A stretch of 64,000 nucleotides of DNA from a bacterium. Its GTDB lineage: Bacteria; Myxococcota_A; UBA9160; SZUA-336. Under the pieces are notes generated by a model, which saw only the letters and a list, made by a program, of their open reading frames with translations, had not been told where the DNA came from and did no database searches. The stretch covers positions 1 through 64,000 of the forward strand of contig JAAELY010000488.1 of assembly GCA_024226335.1 (NCBI GenBank). Reading direction: 5' to 3'. Shown here piece after piece: positions 25,469-33,156 of the stretch (positions within the stretch are counted from its first letter, which is position 1; each line of letters starts with the position of its first letter). A program made the translations under genes and the position numbers.

Positions 25469-26170
25469 TCAATCTCGACGATCGAGCAGGAGCGCAACGC
25501 AGGCGAGTGTGAGCATGACTGTGGCTCCCGCCTCTGGAACTGGGACCGTCAGGATCGCGGACAACGCATACAGACTCTCTAGATCGACTGATGGGTGTTC
25601 CGTATAGGCAGCCTGTATCCACGAGATACCCGGGTCAAAGGCCGCTCCAAGTGTCACCTTCGCCCCACCCAGCGGGAACACTGCAACGCCGGAGAAAATC
25701 GTGCCTGTGTAGACGCCAACACCTACAGGGGCGATGTTGCCATTGCTATCGACGCGTAACGGCGCATCAAGACTTGCGTCCCAGAGGTCGGCGTAGTCAT
25801 CGACTAAGCGGATGTCGTCCAGTCGGTAGATTGGAATGTCGGGAATAAGTGGGTCGGTCCCGGTGTGATCGCGTGCATCAACGGTGGCCGTGGAACCGAT
25901 GACCTGCCACGTCGTGCCTAGGGAACTCAGTTCGGGGACTGAGTTTGCCTCAGCGGTTACGAAGGCATCGTAGTCCGCGATATCCGCGGAGACTGCATTC
26001 CTAGTACCGACAGTCACGAAGGCCAGTCGGTATTGAGCGCCGGGTAGGAGGTCCGTGGGTGTTGTGATCGGAGTGGCGAAGCTCGGGGCGGCTGGAAGCG
26101 TGAGTGAGGCGATCGCGGTAATCGCGATGCAGATGCGCGACAAGCGGTGCCGAGGCGACGAATCAGCCAT
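25469..26170 (-). CDS. PEP-CTERM-like secreted protein of unknown function
   Basis: This 233-residue protein has an N-terminal signal peptide ('LSRICIAITAIASLTLPAA', then AxA-like 'SFA'). Its core of about 170 residues starts at 'GAQYRLAFVTVGTRNAVSAD' and carries 'ADYDAFVTAEAN', 'STATVDARDHTGTDP' and 'DDYADLWDASLDAPL', a module I associate with PEP-CTERM surface proteins. The C-terminus is a sorting tail: 'VPVPEAG', a hydrophobic stretch, then 'LLDRRD'. It would be handled by an exosortase, which is not in the window. The frame runs upstream through repeat copy 2; ATG 26170 at the signal peptide is the likely start. Base composition is lower in GC (53-58% in sampled rows) than its neighbours. 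Confidence 0.75.
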   Translation of the reverse strand: MADSSPRHRLSRICIAITAIASLTLPAAPSFATPITTPTDLLPGAQYRLAFVTVGTRNAVSADIADYDAFVTAEANSVPELSSLGTTWQVIGSTATVDARDHTGTDPLIPDIPIYRLDDIRLVDDYADLWDASLDAPLRVDSNGNIAPVGVGVYTGTIFSGVAVFPLGGAKVTLGAAFDPGISWIQAAYTEHPSVDLESLYALSAILTVPVPEAGATVMLTLACVALLLDRRD

Positions 26171-26263
26171 CGCCTTCCAGTGTACACCGGAAACGATCCG
26201 CCAATCCGTCAAATCCGTCAAACATCTCCACACGCCAAGAAAGTCCGGCAAAACGCAGCGGCG

Positions 26264-26377
26264 AGGTTGAAAGCAACCCCCGCCGGGCGTTTCGGAGCCA
26301 CCAAAGAGCGCTGCAACGCCCACACGAAGAGCGCGGAGCACGACCGGCGGGGGTTGCTTTCGACCGACTCAGCTACC
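26264..26377 (-). repeat. Stem-loop repeat element, copy 2 (inverted)
   Basis: This is the inverted copy of the element at 25301-25416. Its stem is 26265-26286 with 26344-26365 (22 bp, one mismatch, G-T compatible), the loop is 57 bases (26287-26343), and the flank 'gactcagctacc' is identical to the outer flank of copy 1. It lies 13 bases beyond the stop of the acyltransferase gene and upstream of the PEP-CTERM-like gene start. Confidence 0.85.
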
Positions 26378-26390
26378 GCAACCGCCGGAC

Positions 26391-27437
26391 CTATGAGAAT
26401 ACCGCAGGCCTCCGCCGCACCTCTTCCTCGAGCAAAGTCTGAACAGCACCCCGCACACGTTCCCGCGTCCGATTGACGTACAGCGGGTCATCCGCAGCCT
26501 CGGGTTCGACTGAATCGAAGTAGAAGGGCTCGCCGAAGCGGATGCGCCATTGACTGGGTAGTGGCACGAGTCCCAGTGGTCCCAGCAGCGGGAACGTCGG
26601 CGTGATCGGAACGGGAGTTCCGAGAATCCGCCTGGGCAGACGCGGCTGGAAGAGAATCGGATGGACCTCTTCGGCTCCGACGACGGCTACCGGGACGATG
26701 ATCGCGCGCTGTCGGACCGCCAGAGATACGAAACCGCCGCGACCGAAACGCTGCAGGCGATAGCGATCGCGAAACGGCTTGACCGCGCCTTTCTGCCCTT
26801 CGGGAAAAGCGATCACCGAGTCCCCCTTCTCCAGCAGGCGTTCGGCGTTGTCGCTCGACGCCCGAACACCTCCGATGCGTGCGATCGCAGGTTGCGTGAA
26901 GGGCAGAGTCATCAACCAGTCCGCAACCAGGAAACGCGGACGCTGCGCTCCGGGGACGTGCCTTTCGACAGTGCTTGCGATCATCAGTCCGTCGTAGGGA
27001 AGAATCCCGGAGCGATTCGACACGAAGAGCAGGCGCTCGGCCTGGGGAATGTTCTGGGTGTCGAAGGCCTTCACGCGGAACCAGCGCTCGTAGAGGAAGT
27101 CGATGTAGCGGCGCGCTCGGCGCAGGTAGCGTTCATCGAGTCCAAATTCGTCGACGACCGCCGACACGTCGCTCTGGCCGGGTAACGATGAGTGTTGCCT
27201 CAGCTCTTCGTACAACTCCACGACATCGAAGTCCCGAACGCGACCGACCATCTTGCGGCGCAGTCTCGCGATCAGACCCTCTTGTTCGATCTCCTCATCT
27301 TCCAGCTCGGGGTCGCCCTCTTCCACTTCCGTTGATCCGACGCCGAAGCGGCCCTCGAGTTCGCGTCGCAACGCGCTGATGGAGTCGCGCAACTCTTCGA
27401 ACTCGTCGGGCCGGGCGTCTTCTTCGCTTTCACTCAT
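26391..27437 (-). CDS. PlsC-like lysophospholipid acyltransferase
   Basis: This 348-residue protein has an acidic N-terminal region (1-55, 'EEGDPELEDEEIEQEG') and then a glycerolipid acyltransferase domain: 'NRSGILPYDG' (141-150) at the motif I position, 'RIGGVRASSDN' (motif II) and 'FPEGQKG' (motif III). Motif I has Arg142 where most PlsC enzymes have the catalytic His, a variant I also associate with mycobacterial Rv0502-type proteins. Acyl transfer to a lipid is likely but unproven given the substitution. ATG 27437 overlaps the SDR stop (ATGA). Confidence 0.85.
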   Translation of the reverse strand: MSESEEDARPDEFEELRDSISALRRELEGRFGVGSTEVEEGDPELEDEEIEQEGLIARLRRKMVGRVRDFDVVELYEELRQHSSLPGQSDVSAVVDEFGLDERYLRRARRYIDFLYERWFRVKAFDTQNIPQAERLLFVSNRSGILPYDGLMIASTVERHVPGAQRPRFLVADWLMTLPFTQPAIARIGGVRASSDNAERLLEKGDSVIAFPEGQKGAVKPFRDRYRLQRFGRGGFVSLAVRQRAIIVPVAVVGAEEVHPILFQPRLPRRILGTPVPITPTFPLLGPLGLVPLPSQWRIRFGEPFYFDSVEPEAADDPLYVNRTRERVRGAVQTLLEEEVRRRPAVFS

Positions 27438-28414
27438 CGGTAGGCTCGCAGACGCCGGCTGACCACGAAGCTCATCCAGGCTTCCTTGGTCGTGTATTCG
27501 GGAACGAAACCGAGTTCTTCGCGCGCACGTGAGGTGTCGACGACCCACAGGAAGCGGAAGAAATCGTAGAAGCCCGCCGGATCGTCCCCACTGCTGCGCA
27601 GGAAGTTCAGATACTCCAGTCGGAACAAGAGGGGATGCGGCAGGGAGAAGCTGCGCTTTCCGGCCAGGCGCAGGAGAGTCGAGAGCGGAAGCACGCCATC
27701 GCCCGCGAGATTGATCGGCCCGGGTACGTCCTGCGCAAGAGCGAGTTCGACCGCGTCGAGCAGGTCCTGCTCGTGCAGCACCTGCAGCAGCGGGTCGTAT
27801 CCGAGCAGGGTTCGAACAGAGTTGCGAGCAAAATAGCTCGAAATGAAGCTCTCACTCTCCGGGCCGAGCGTCCAGCACGGGCGCAGTGAGGTCACGGTCA
27901 TATCGGGATGGCGCGTGGCAAATACGCGCAGCAGGGATTCCATTTCAGCTCGATCCCGAACCGAACACGCACCTCCATGACCGCGCAGCGGCGCGTCCTC
28001 GCGCAAGAAGTTCGGGTTGTCGGGGTGGGCCCCGTACACCTGTGCGTGGCTCAGGACAACCAGCTTTTGAACCCGAGCAGCCGCGGCCGCATTCATCACG
28101 TGCAGGGATCCGAGGACTTCGAGTTCGTGGGCGTATTCGGGATCCGCATGGGGCTGACTGAAGAACGCGCAGTGCAGCACCGCGTCACAGCTTTCCTTCT
28201 CCAGGATCTCGGCGACCAGCGAATCGGCCGTGGGTTCGGTCAGGTCGACGCGGTGGAAGCGCATTCGCCCTTCCAGTCTTCTCGGCAGAGCTACGTCTAT
28301 CCCGATCAGGTTCTCGAGAAGCGGCGAATCGAAGAGTCTCTGCGCGATCCGGCTGCCGACGAACGTGTCCAGACCGGTAATCGCCAGGCTCCGCGGCATG
28401 CGGGTAGGAGTCAC
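27434..28414 (-). CDS. NAD-dependent epimerase/dehydratase (extended SDR)
   Basis: This 326-residue extended short-chain dehydrogenase fold has an N-terminal nucleotide loop 'ITGLDTFVGSRI' and 'VVLSHAQVYGAHPDNP'. The catalytic YxxxK is not intact where expected ('GGACSVRDRAEMES'), so activity may be altered. It is coupled to the acyltransferase gene, an order also seen in mycobacteria (Rv0501-Rv0502). GTG 28414 is used; ATG 28399 is an alternative. Substrate is unknown. Confidence 0.83.
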   Translation of the reverse strand: MTPTRMPRSLAITGLDTFVGSRIAQRLFDSPLLENLIGIDVALPRRLEGRMRFHRVDLTEPTADSLVAEILEKESCDAVLHCAFFSQPHADPEYAHELEVLGSLHVMNAAAAARVQKLVVLSHAQVYGAHPDNPNFLREDAPLRGHGGACSVRDRAEMESLLRVFATRHPDMTVTSLRPCWTLGPESESFISSYFARNSVRTLLGYDPLLQVLHEQDLLDAVELALAQDVPGPINLAGDGVLPLSTLLRLAGKRSFSLPHPLLFRLEYLNFLRSSGDDPAGFYDFFRFLWVVDTSRAREELGFVPEYTTKEAWMSFVVSRRLRAYR

Positions 28415-28473
28415 AGGTTCGTTGTATGGAGCACGTGGGCGGTGCTGTCAATCGCTTGCTAGCCTAACGGTCC

Positions 28474-29553
28474 GTGCCCAACCTGGATCCCCTTCCGATA
28501 CTGGTGCGCGATTCTCGCTTTCGCGAGCACGCATTGCCGGGCGGACACCCTGAGTGCCCCGAACGGCTCGACGCGATCGACGCTGCGCTGGCCCGCCGCG
28601 CCGCTGGCCTGCACCAGATCCAGCCCCGGGCGGCCAGCGACGACGAGATCCTGCGCGTTCATACCCGCTCTCATCTACAGACACTGGTGGACGTCGAGGG
28701 AGAGCAGACGCGGCTCGATCCCGACACGTACAGCGCTCCGCGCTCGCTCGAAATCGCACGCCTGGCGGCGGGCAGCCTGATCGACATCTCCCTGCGCGTG
28801 GCACGTGGCGAGGCCCCGAGCGGGTTCGCAGCGATCCGGCCGCCAGGCCACCACGCCGAGTCTGCCCACGCCATGGGCTTCTGCCTCTTGAACAACGTCG
28901 CGCTTGCCGTACGTGCGCTACAGGCTGAACTCGGCATCGAACGTGTGGCTATTCTGGACTGGGATGTGCACCACGGTAACGGCACGCAACACATCTTCGA
29001 GGACGAGCGCGACGTGCTGTTCGCATCGCTACACCAGTTCCCCTTCTATCCGGGCACCGGAGCACTGGGCGAACGAGGCAATGGCGAGGGTCTCGGGAGC
29101 AGCGTGAACCTTCCGTTGCCAGCCGGTTGCGGAGACGCGGAATACGGCGCGGTGTTCGACGAGGTCGCGCTGCCGATCCTGCGACAGTTTGCTCCGCAGA
29201 TCCTGGTGGTCTCGGCGGGCTTCGACGCGCATGCCCGCGATCCCCTCGGGTCGATGCAGGTCTCGACGCTCGGCTTCCGGCGTTTTGCGGAGCGGGCCCG
29301 CTCGTTAGCCGACGACGTGTGCGGCGGTCGCCTCGTAATCGCGCTCGAAGGCGGCTACGACCTGCAAGCGCTCGGCGAGTCCGTGGCGGAAGTCATCGAC
29401 ACGCTGTGCGCAGAGAGCGTCGCGGATGGGAAATTTCCGCCTGCCAGCCCGATTGGTATGCAGGTGGTAAGAGAATTTCGTCAGGCACATGCAGAAAACT
29501 GGTCGGATTTGCGCGATTCGACCTGGTCAGGCAGTCCAGACCCCAAAATCTAG
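28474..29553 (+). CDS. Class II histone-deacetylase-like amidohydrolase
   Basis: This 359-residue arginase/deacetylase-fold protein has all zinc-site motifs: 'RPPGHHAE', 'DWDVHHGNGTQ', 'VSAGFDAHARDPLG' and 'LEGGYDLQAL'. Bacterial members remove acetyl groups from lysine, polyamines or acetoin-related compounds; the substrate here is unknown. It starts at GTG 28474, divergent from the SDR gene with a 59-base gap, and its stop lies about 90 bases upstream of the mraZ promoter. Confidence 0.92.
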   Translation: MPNLDPLPILVRDSRFREHALPGGHPECPERLDAIDAALARRAAGLHQIQPRAASDDEILRVHTRSHLQTLVDVEGEQTRLDPDTYSAPRSLEIARLAAGSLIDISLRVARGEAPSGFAAIRPPGHHAESAHAMGFCLLNNVALAVRALQAELGIERVAILDWDVHHGNGTQHIFEDERDVLFASLHQFPFYPGTGALGERGNGEGLGSSVNLPLPAGCGDAEYGAVFDEVALPILRQFAPQILVVSAGFDAHARDPLGSMQVSTLGFRRFAERARSLADDVCGGRLVIALEGGYDLQALGESVAEVIDTLCAESVADGKFPPASPIGMQVVREFRQAHAENWSDLRDSTWSGSPDPKI

Positions 29554-29637
29554 GGGGTAGGGAACTGCTCAACCCCAACATACGGGGCTCGAGCGAAAAG
29601 CGAAAAAACCTGTGAAAACGCGACCTTTGGGGATCGG

Positions 29638-29685
29638 GTGGGTTGACAGAGGGATGAAGTGGGATACACTCCCATTTCAGTGGGA
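29638..29685 (+). promoter_or_regulatory. Candidate MraZ operator (periodic GTGGG repeats)
   Basis: GTGGGT (29638-29643), GTGGGA (29659-29664) and GTGGGA (29680-29685) are spaced exactly 21 bases apart, with a near match GAGGGA (29649-29654) between the first two. This is one and two helical turns. MraZ is known to bind GTGGG-type direct repeats before its own gene, and the repeats here overlap the promoter. Autorepression of the dcw operon is the likely result. Confidence 0.7.
29643..29670 (+). promoter_or_regulatory. Sigma-70-type promoter of the dcw operon
   Basis: A consensus -35 TTGACA (29643-29648) is followed after 16 bases by TACACT (29665-29670), a good -10. It lies about 110 bases upstream of mraZ and inside the GTGGG repeat array. 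The leader also carries an AGGGGGGGAG tract (29714-29723). Confidence 0.7.
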
Positions 29686-29778
29686 TCGGGTTTCACAGGT
29701 TTGGTGCTGTTTTAGGGGGGGAGCATTGAGTCTGTGGAACCCCCTCCCCCACTGGTTCGTGCGGGGGTCGAAACGCGG

Positions 29779-30213
29779 GTGTTTCTTAGCTGCTTCGATC
29801 ACGTACTGGACGAGAAGGGTCGCACGAGTCTTCCGAAGTCCTTTCGGAAGCAACTCAGTGGGTTCTCCGACGAGCCAGTACTGACAGCTCATTCGGATTG
29901 TCTGGCGATCTACCCGCCCGACGAGTTCGAACGGTTGCGCGAGCACTACTCGCAACCCGGACTCAACGATGCGCGTCAGCGGCTGAAGCGTCTGACCATG
30001 GGCCTGGCCACGCTCCTCAGCGTCGACCGCCAGGGCCGCATCCTGATTCCCGCTCGACTGCGCGAACTCGCCGGTCTGCAACGCGAAATCGTCTTTCTGG
30101 GAGTCGATCAGACCATCGAGATCTGGGATCTCGCTCGTTTCCAGCGCGATATCCGCCAGACCCAGAGCGAGTTCCCCACCCTCACCCGTGACTCGGGAGA
30201 GGTCCCTCGGTGA
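29779..30213 (+). CDS. mraZ: Transcriptional regulator MraZ
   Basis: This 144-residue protein has two SpoVT/AbrB-like repeats: 'FDHVLDEKGRTSLPKSFR' and 'LLSVDRQGRILIPARLRELA'. It represses the dcw operon in other bacteria by binding direct repeats at its promoter. GTG 29779 aligns with the family's usual first residues and length; GTG 29734, which lies 10 bases after AGGGGGGGAG, would add 15 poorly conserved residues and cannot be excluded. It overlaps rsmH by GTGA. Confidence 0.92.
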   Translation: MFLSCFDHVLDEKGRTSLPKSFRKQLSGFSDEPVLTAHSDCLAIYPPDEFERLREHYSQPGLNDARQRLKRLTMGLATLLSVDRQGRILIPARLRELAGLQREIVFLGVDQTIEIWDLARFQRDIRQTQSEFPTLTRDSGEVPR

Positions 30214-31130
30214 TCTCGGTGCACGTCCCGGTGATGGTCGAGGAAGTGTTGAATCTCCTGAACCCTCGCCCGGGAGCGCGCATCGTGGACGCGACCACCG
30301 GGCACGGTGGACACGCAGAGAAGATCCTGGAGCGTCTGGGCCCCGACGGCGAGTTGATCGGACTCGACCGGGATTCCGGCATGCTCGAAAAGGCCGCCAA
30401 GCGCCTGGAACGGTTCGGTTCGGCGGCGCGACTGGTACACGCTCGGCTCGCCTTCTTGCGCGATGTCGTTCGCGGGACGGGAAACGAAACCGTCGACGGC
30501 GTACTCATGGACCTGGGCGTGTGTTCCGAGCATCTCGACGACCCGAGCCGGGGCTTTACGTTCAGGGATGCGGGAGAAGACGTGCCTCTCGACATGCGCA
30601 TGGACACGACGCAGGGCGAGACGGCGGCGGAACTCATCGAGAATCTCGACGACGAGCGCCTGGTCGAGCTGATGCGCGCGGCCGACGTGCCCGCACCGCG
30701 GCGCGTGGTCGCAGCGATCAAGGAGAACTCGCCGATTCGCACCGCGCAGGATCTGCTCAACGCACTGCGCAGCGTGCGTCTGCCCCGAAGACGACACAAC
30801 CCGGCGACACTCGTGTTTCAGGCGCTGCGCATTGCGGTCAATGACGAGTTTGGTGAGCTGGAATCGGGCCTCGAAGCAGCCCTGGAGGTCCTGGCCCCCG
30901 GCGGTCGCCTCGCGGTACTCAGCTATCACTCCGGTGAGGACCGACGCGTCAAGCAATTCCTGCGACGCGAGCAACTCGGCTGTATCTGCCCCCCGGACCT
31001 GCCGGTATGCGGTTGCGGACGCACCCCGCGCATTCGCATTCTGGCCAAAGGCCAGGGACCCGGCGAAGAAGAGATTCGCGCCAATCCCCGAGCCCGAAGT
31101 GCGCGTTTGCGCGGAGGCGAGCGATGCTGA
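30210..31130 (+). CDS. rsmH: 16S rRNA m4C1402 methyltransferase RsmH (MraW)
   Basis: This 306-residue enzyme makes N4-methylcytidine 1402 in 16S rRNA. Visible are 'HVPVMVEEVL', the SAM loop 'VDATTGHGGHAEKIL', 'LMDLGVCSEHLDDPSRGF' and 'NPATLVFQALRIAVNDE'. GTG 30210 overlaps the mraZ stop (GTGA), and the gene ends inside ftsL. Standard second gene of the dcw operon. Confidence 0.95.
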   Translation: MISVHVPVMVEEVLNLLNPRPGARIVDATTGHGGHAEKILERLGPDGELIGLDRDSGMLEKAAKRLERFGSAARLVHARLAFLRDVVRGTGNETVDGVLMDLGVCSEHLDDPSRGFTFRDAGEDVPLDMRMDTTQGETAAELIENLDDERLVELMRAADVPAPRRVVAAIKENSPIRTAQDLLNALRSVRLPRRRHNPATLVFQALRIAVNDEFGELESGLEAALEVLAPGGRLAVLSYHSGEDRRVKQFLRREQLGCICPPDLPVCGCGRTPRIRILAKGQGPGEEEIRANPRARSARLRGGERC

Positions 31131-31462
31131 ACTCACGTCTGAAACCGGGCGGCTTCGTCCTGCACGTTCTGTTGTCGATTGCAGTCGGTGTCATGATTGG
31201 CGCGGGTGCACTGGTCCTGGCGCGCACGAAGATGACGTCTCTGCGCTACGAACTTTCCGGCTTGATGAAGGCCGAATCGGAATTGAGCGAGCAGGTCGAC
31301 AAGCTGCGTGTCGAAGTAGGGACGCTTTCTTCGCCTGAACGCGTAGAGCCCGCCGCCGTCGAACTCGGGATGACCTATCCAGAGCCGGGCCAGGTGATCG
31401 ATCTACCGGTGCCAAACACTTCGTTCACAAGGGAGGCGAGAGCTTTCGAGGCCAGGCCGTGA
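31124..31462 (+). CDS. ftsL: Cell division protein FtsL-like
   Basis: This 112-residue bitopic protein has a short cytoplasmic start, one membrane helix ('FVLHVLLSIAVGVMIGAGAL') and a periplasmic coiled-coil stretch ('ELSGLMKAESELSEQVDKLR'). Sequence identity in FtsL is always low; size, topology and position between rsmH and ftsI decide the call. ATG 31124 has GGAGG 6 bases upstream and overlaps the rsmH stop. It would join FtsB and FtsQ at the septum. Confidence 0.85.
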   Translation: MLNSRLKPGGFVLHVLLSIAVGVMIGAGALVLARTKMTSLRYELSGLMKAESELSEQVDKLRVEVGTLSSPERVEPAAVELGMTYPEPGQVIDLPVPNTSFTREARAFEARP

Positions 31463-33156
31463 AGCGAGCGCGGCGCACCCCCCGCCGCCGCCGCACAGGA
31501 CTGGCGCCGCAGCGTCTCACCGTCATCGCGCTGTTCGCGCTAACGGGCTTTGGATTGCTCGCCGTGCGGGCCGCACAGCTCCAGACGATCGACGCAGAGA
31601 GACTGGCCCGTATCGCAGAGCGCCAGTCGGCTACCCGGATGGTCATCCAGCCGAAGCGCGCCAACATCCTGGACCGAAACGGAAACCTGCTGGCGATCTC
31701 GGCCAATGTGCAATCCGTGGCCGCCGCGCCGATCAAGATCAACCCCGCACAGCGTCGCCAGACGGCGCGGGAACTGTCACGAGTCCTGGGGATCCCGGCC
31801 CGGGAGATCGAGAGGCGCATCGCGTCTCGCAAGCAATTCATCTGGATCGCTCGCTGGGTTGAGCCGGAGATCGCCGAGCACGTGCAGAGGCTAGGTCTCG
31901 ACGGTGTATTCCTGCGCAAAGAACGCCGACGCTACTACCCCAACGGAACTCTTGCGGCCGCCTATGTCGGCATCGCGGGCCGCGACGGCATCGGCCTGAC
32001 CGGGCTCGAACTCGATTTCGAACGCGAACTTCGCGGCGAATCGGCTTCGATCCCGGCGAGCAGAGACGCGCGCGGCACACGACTGCCTCACATCTCCTCG
32101 TCTGCGGATTCGGGCGAAGGCGAGCCTCTTCGGCTGACGCTCGACGCCAAGTTGCAACACTCGGCCGACAAAGCCCTGCAGCGCTCGCTGAAGCGCACGG
32201 GCGCGCGCAGCGGGAGTCTGGTGGCGCTGGACCCGCGCAACGGCGACGTACTCGCGCTGGCCCAGGCACCGACGTTCAACCCCAACCAGTTCTGGTCCGA
32301 GAACTCGAAGAACTTCCGCGTGCGAGCCATCGTCGATCCTTTCGAACCGGGCAGTACGCTCAAACCGTTCTCGATCGCAGTCGCGCTCGAGTCGGGAATG
32401 GTCGATGCCAGAGACGTCTTCGATTGTGAGAACGGCAAATGGTCCGTGCTCAATCGAACGATTCACGATATGAAACCCCACAGGGTGCTCAGCGTGCACG
32501 ACATCCTGCGCGTCTCGAGCAACATCGGCGCCGCGAAGATCGCCAATCGGATCGGCTCCAAAGAACTGGTCGTCGGCTTGCGCCGTTTCGGTTTCGGCAA
32601 GCGAACCGGTAGCGGTTTCCCCGGCGAAGCTTCGGGAGTACTGCGCAATCTGGCCGAGAACCAGCAGGTGGAGCGGGCGAATATCGCTTTTGGCCAGGGT
32701 CTCGCCGTAACGGCCCTACAGCTCGCCGGCGCCAGCGCCGTGATCGCCAACGGCGGAAACCGGGTGGTCCCGCGCCTCGCTCTTCGCGAAGGTTCGGACT
32801 CTTCCCACGCCTCCGAGGATCGCGTGATCTCTCGCGAGACAGCCGCACTCGTCTTGAAGATGATGCGCTCGGTGGTCGAAAATGGCACGGGAAAGAGAGC
32901 CGCCCTGACCGATCACAGCGTCGCTGGGAAGACCGGAACTGCGCAGAAAGTGGTAGATGGAACCTACTCCCGCGACCGTCACGTGGCTTCGTTTCTCGGT
33001 GTCGTGCCCGCAGTGAATCCGCGACTGGTCGTAGTCGTCGTTCTGGATGAGCCTGTGGGCGCGTATTCGGGTGGCGAGGTCGCCGCTCCCGTCTTCAGGG
33101 AATTCGCCGGAAGTGCGGTCCGGCAACTGGGAATCCCGGTCGGGGGCGCAGAGTGA
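31459..33156 (+). CDS. ftsI: Septal peptidoglycan transpeptidase FtsI (PBP3)
   Basis: This 565-residue class B penicillin-binding protein has a basic cytoplasmic tail, one membrane helix (about 20-40), a dimerisation domain with 'RANILDRNGNLLA', and a transpeptidase domain. The active motifs are SxxK (S299-K302, 'GSTLKP'), SxN (S353-N355, 'SSN') and KTG (491-493). There is no PASTA domain. GTG 31459 overlaps the ftsL stop (GTGA). It cross-links septal wall together with FtsW. Confidence 0.95.
   Translation: MKRARRTPRRRRTGLAPQRLTVIALFALTGFGLLAVRAAQLQTIDAERLARIAERQSATRMVIQPKRANILDRNGNLLAISANVQSVAAAPIKINPAQRRQTARELSRVLGIPAREIERRIASRKQFIWIARWVEPEIAEHVQRLGLDGVFLRKERRRYYPNGTLAAAYVGIAGRDGIGLTGLELDFERELRGESASIPASRDARGTRLPHISSSADSGEGEPLRLTLDAKLQHSADKALQRSLKRTGARSGSLVALDPRNGDVLALAQAPTFNPNQFWSENSKNFRVRAIVDPFEPGSTLKPFSIAVALESGMVDARDVFDCENGKWSVLNRTIHDMKPHRVLSVHDILRVSSNIGAAKIANRIGSKELVVGLRRFGFGKRTGSGFPGEASGVLRNLAENQQVERANIAFGQGLAVTALQLAGASAVIANGGNRVVPRLALREGSDSSHASEDRVISRETAALVLKMMRSVVENGTGKRAALTDHSVAGKTGTAQKVVDGTYSRDRHVASFLGVVPAVNPRLVVVVVLDEPVGAYSGGEVAAPVFREFAGSAVRQLGIPVGGAE

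Noticed and set aside
29539-29557. Hairpin ACCCC...GGGGT over the stop codon of the deacetylase gene
   Set aside because: Only a 5-bp stem with no T-tract; too weak to call a terminator.
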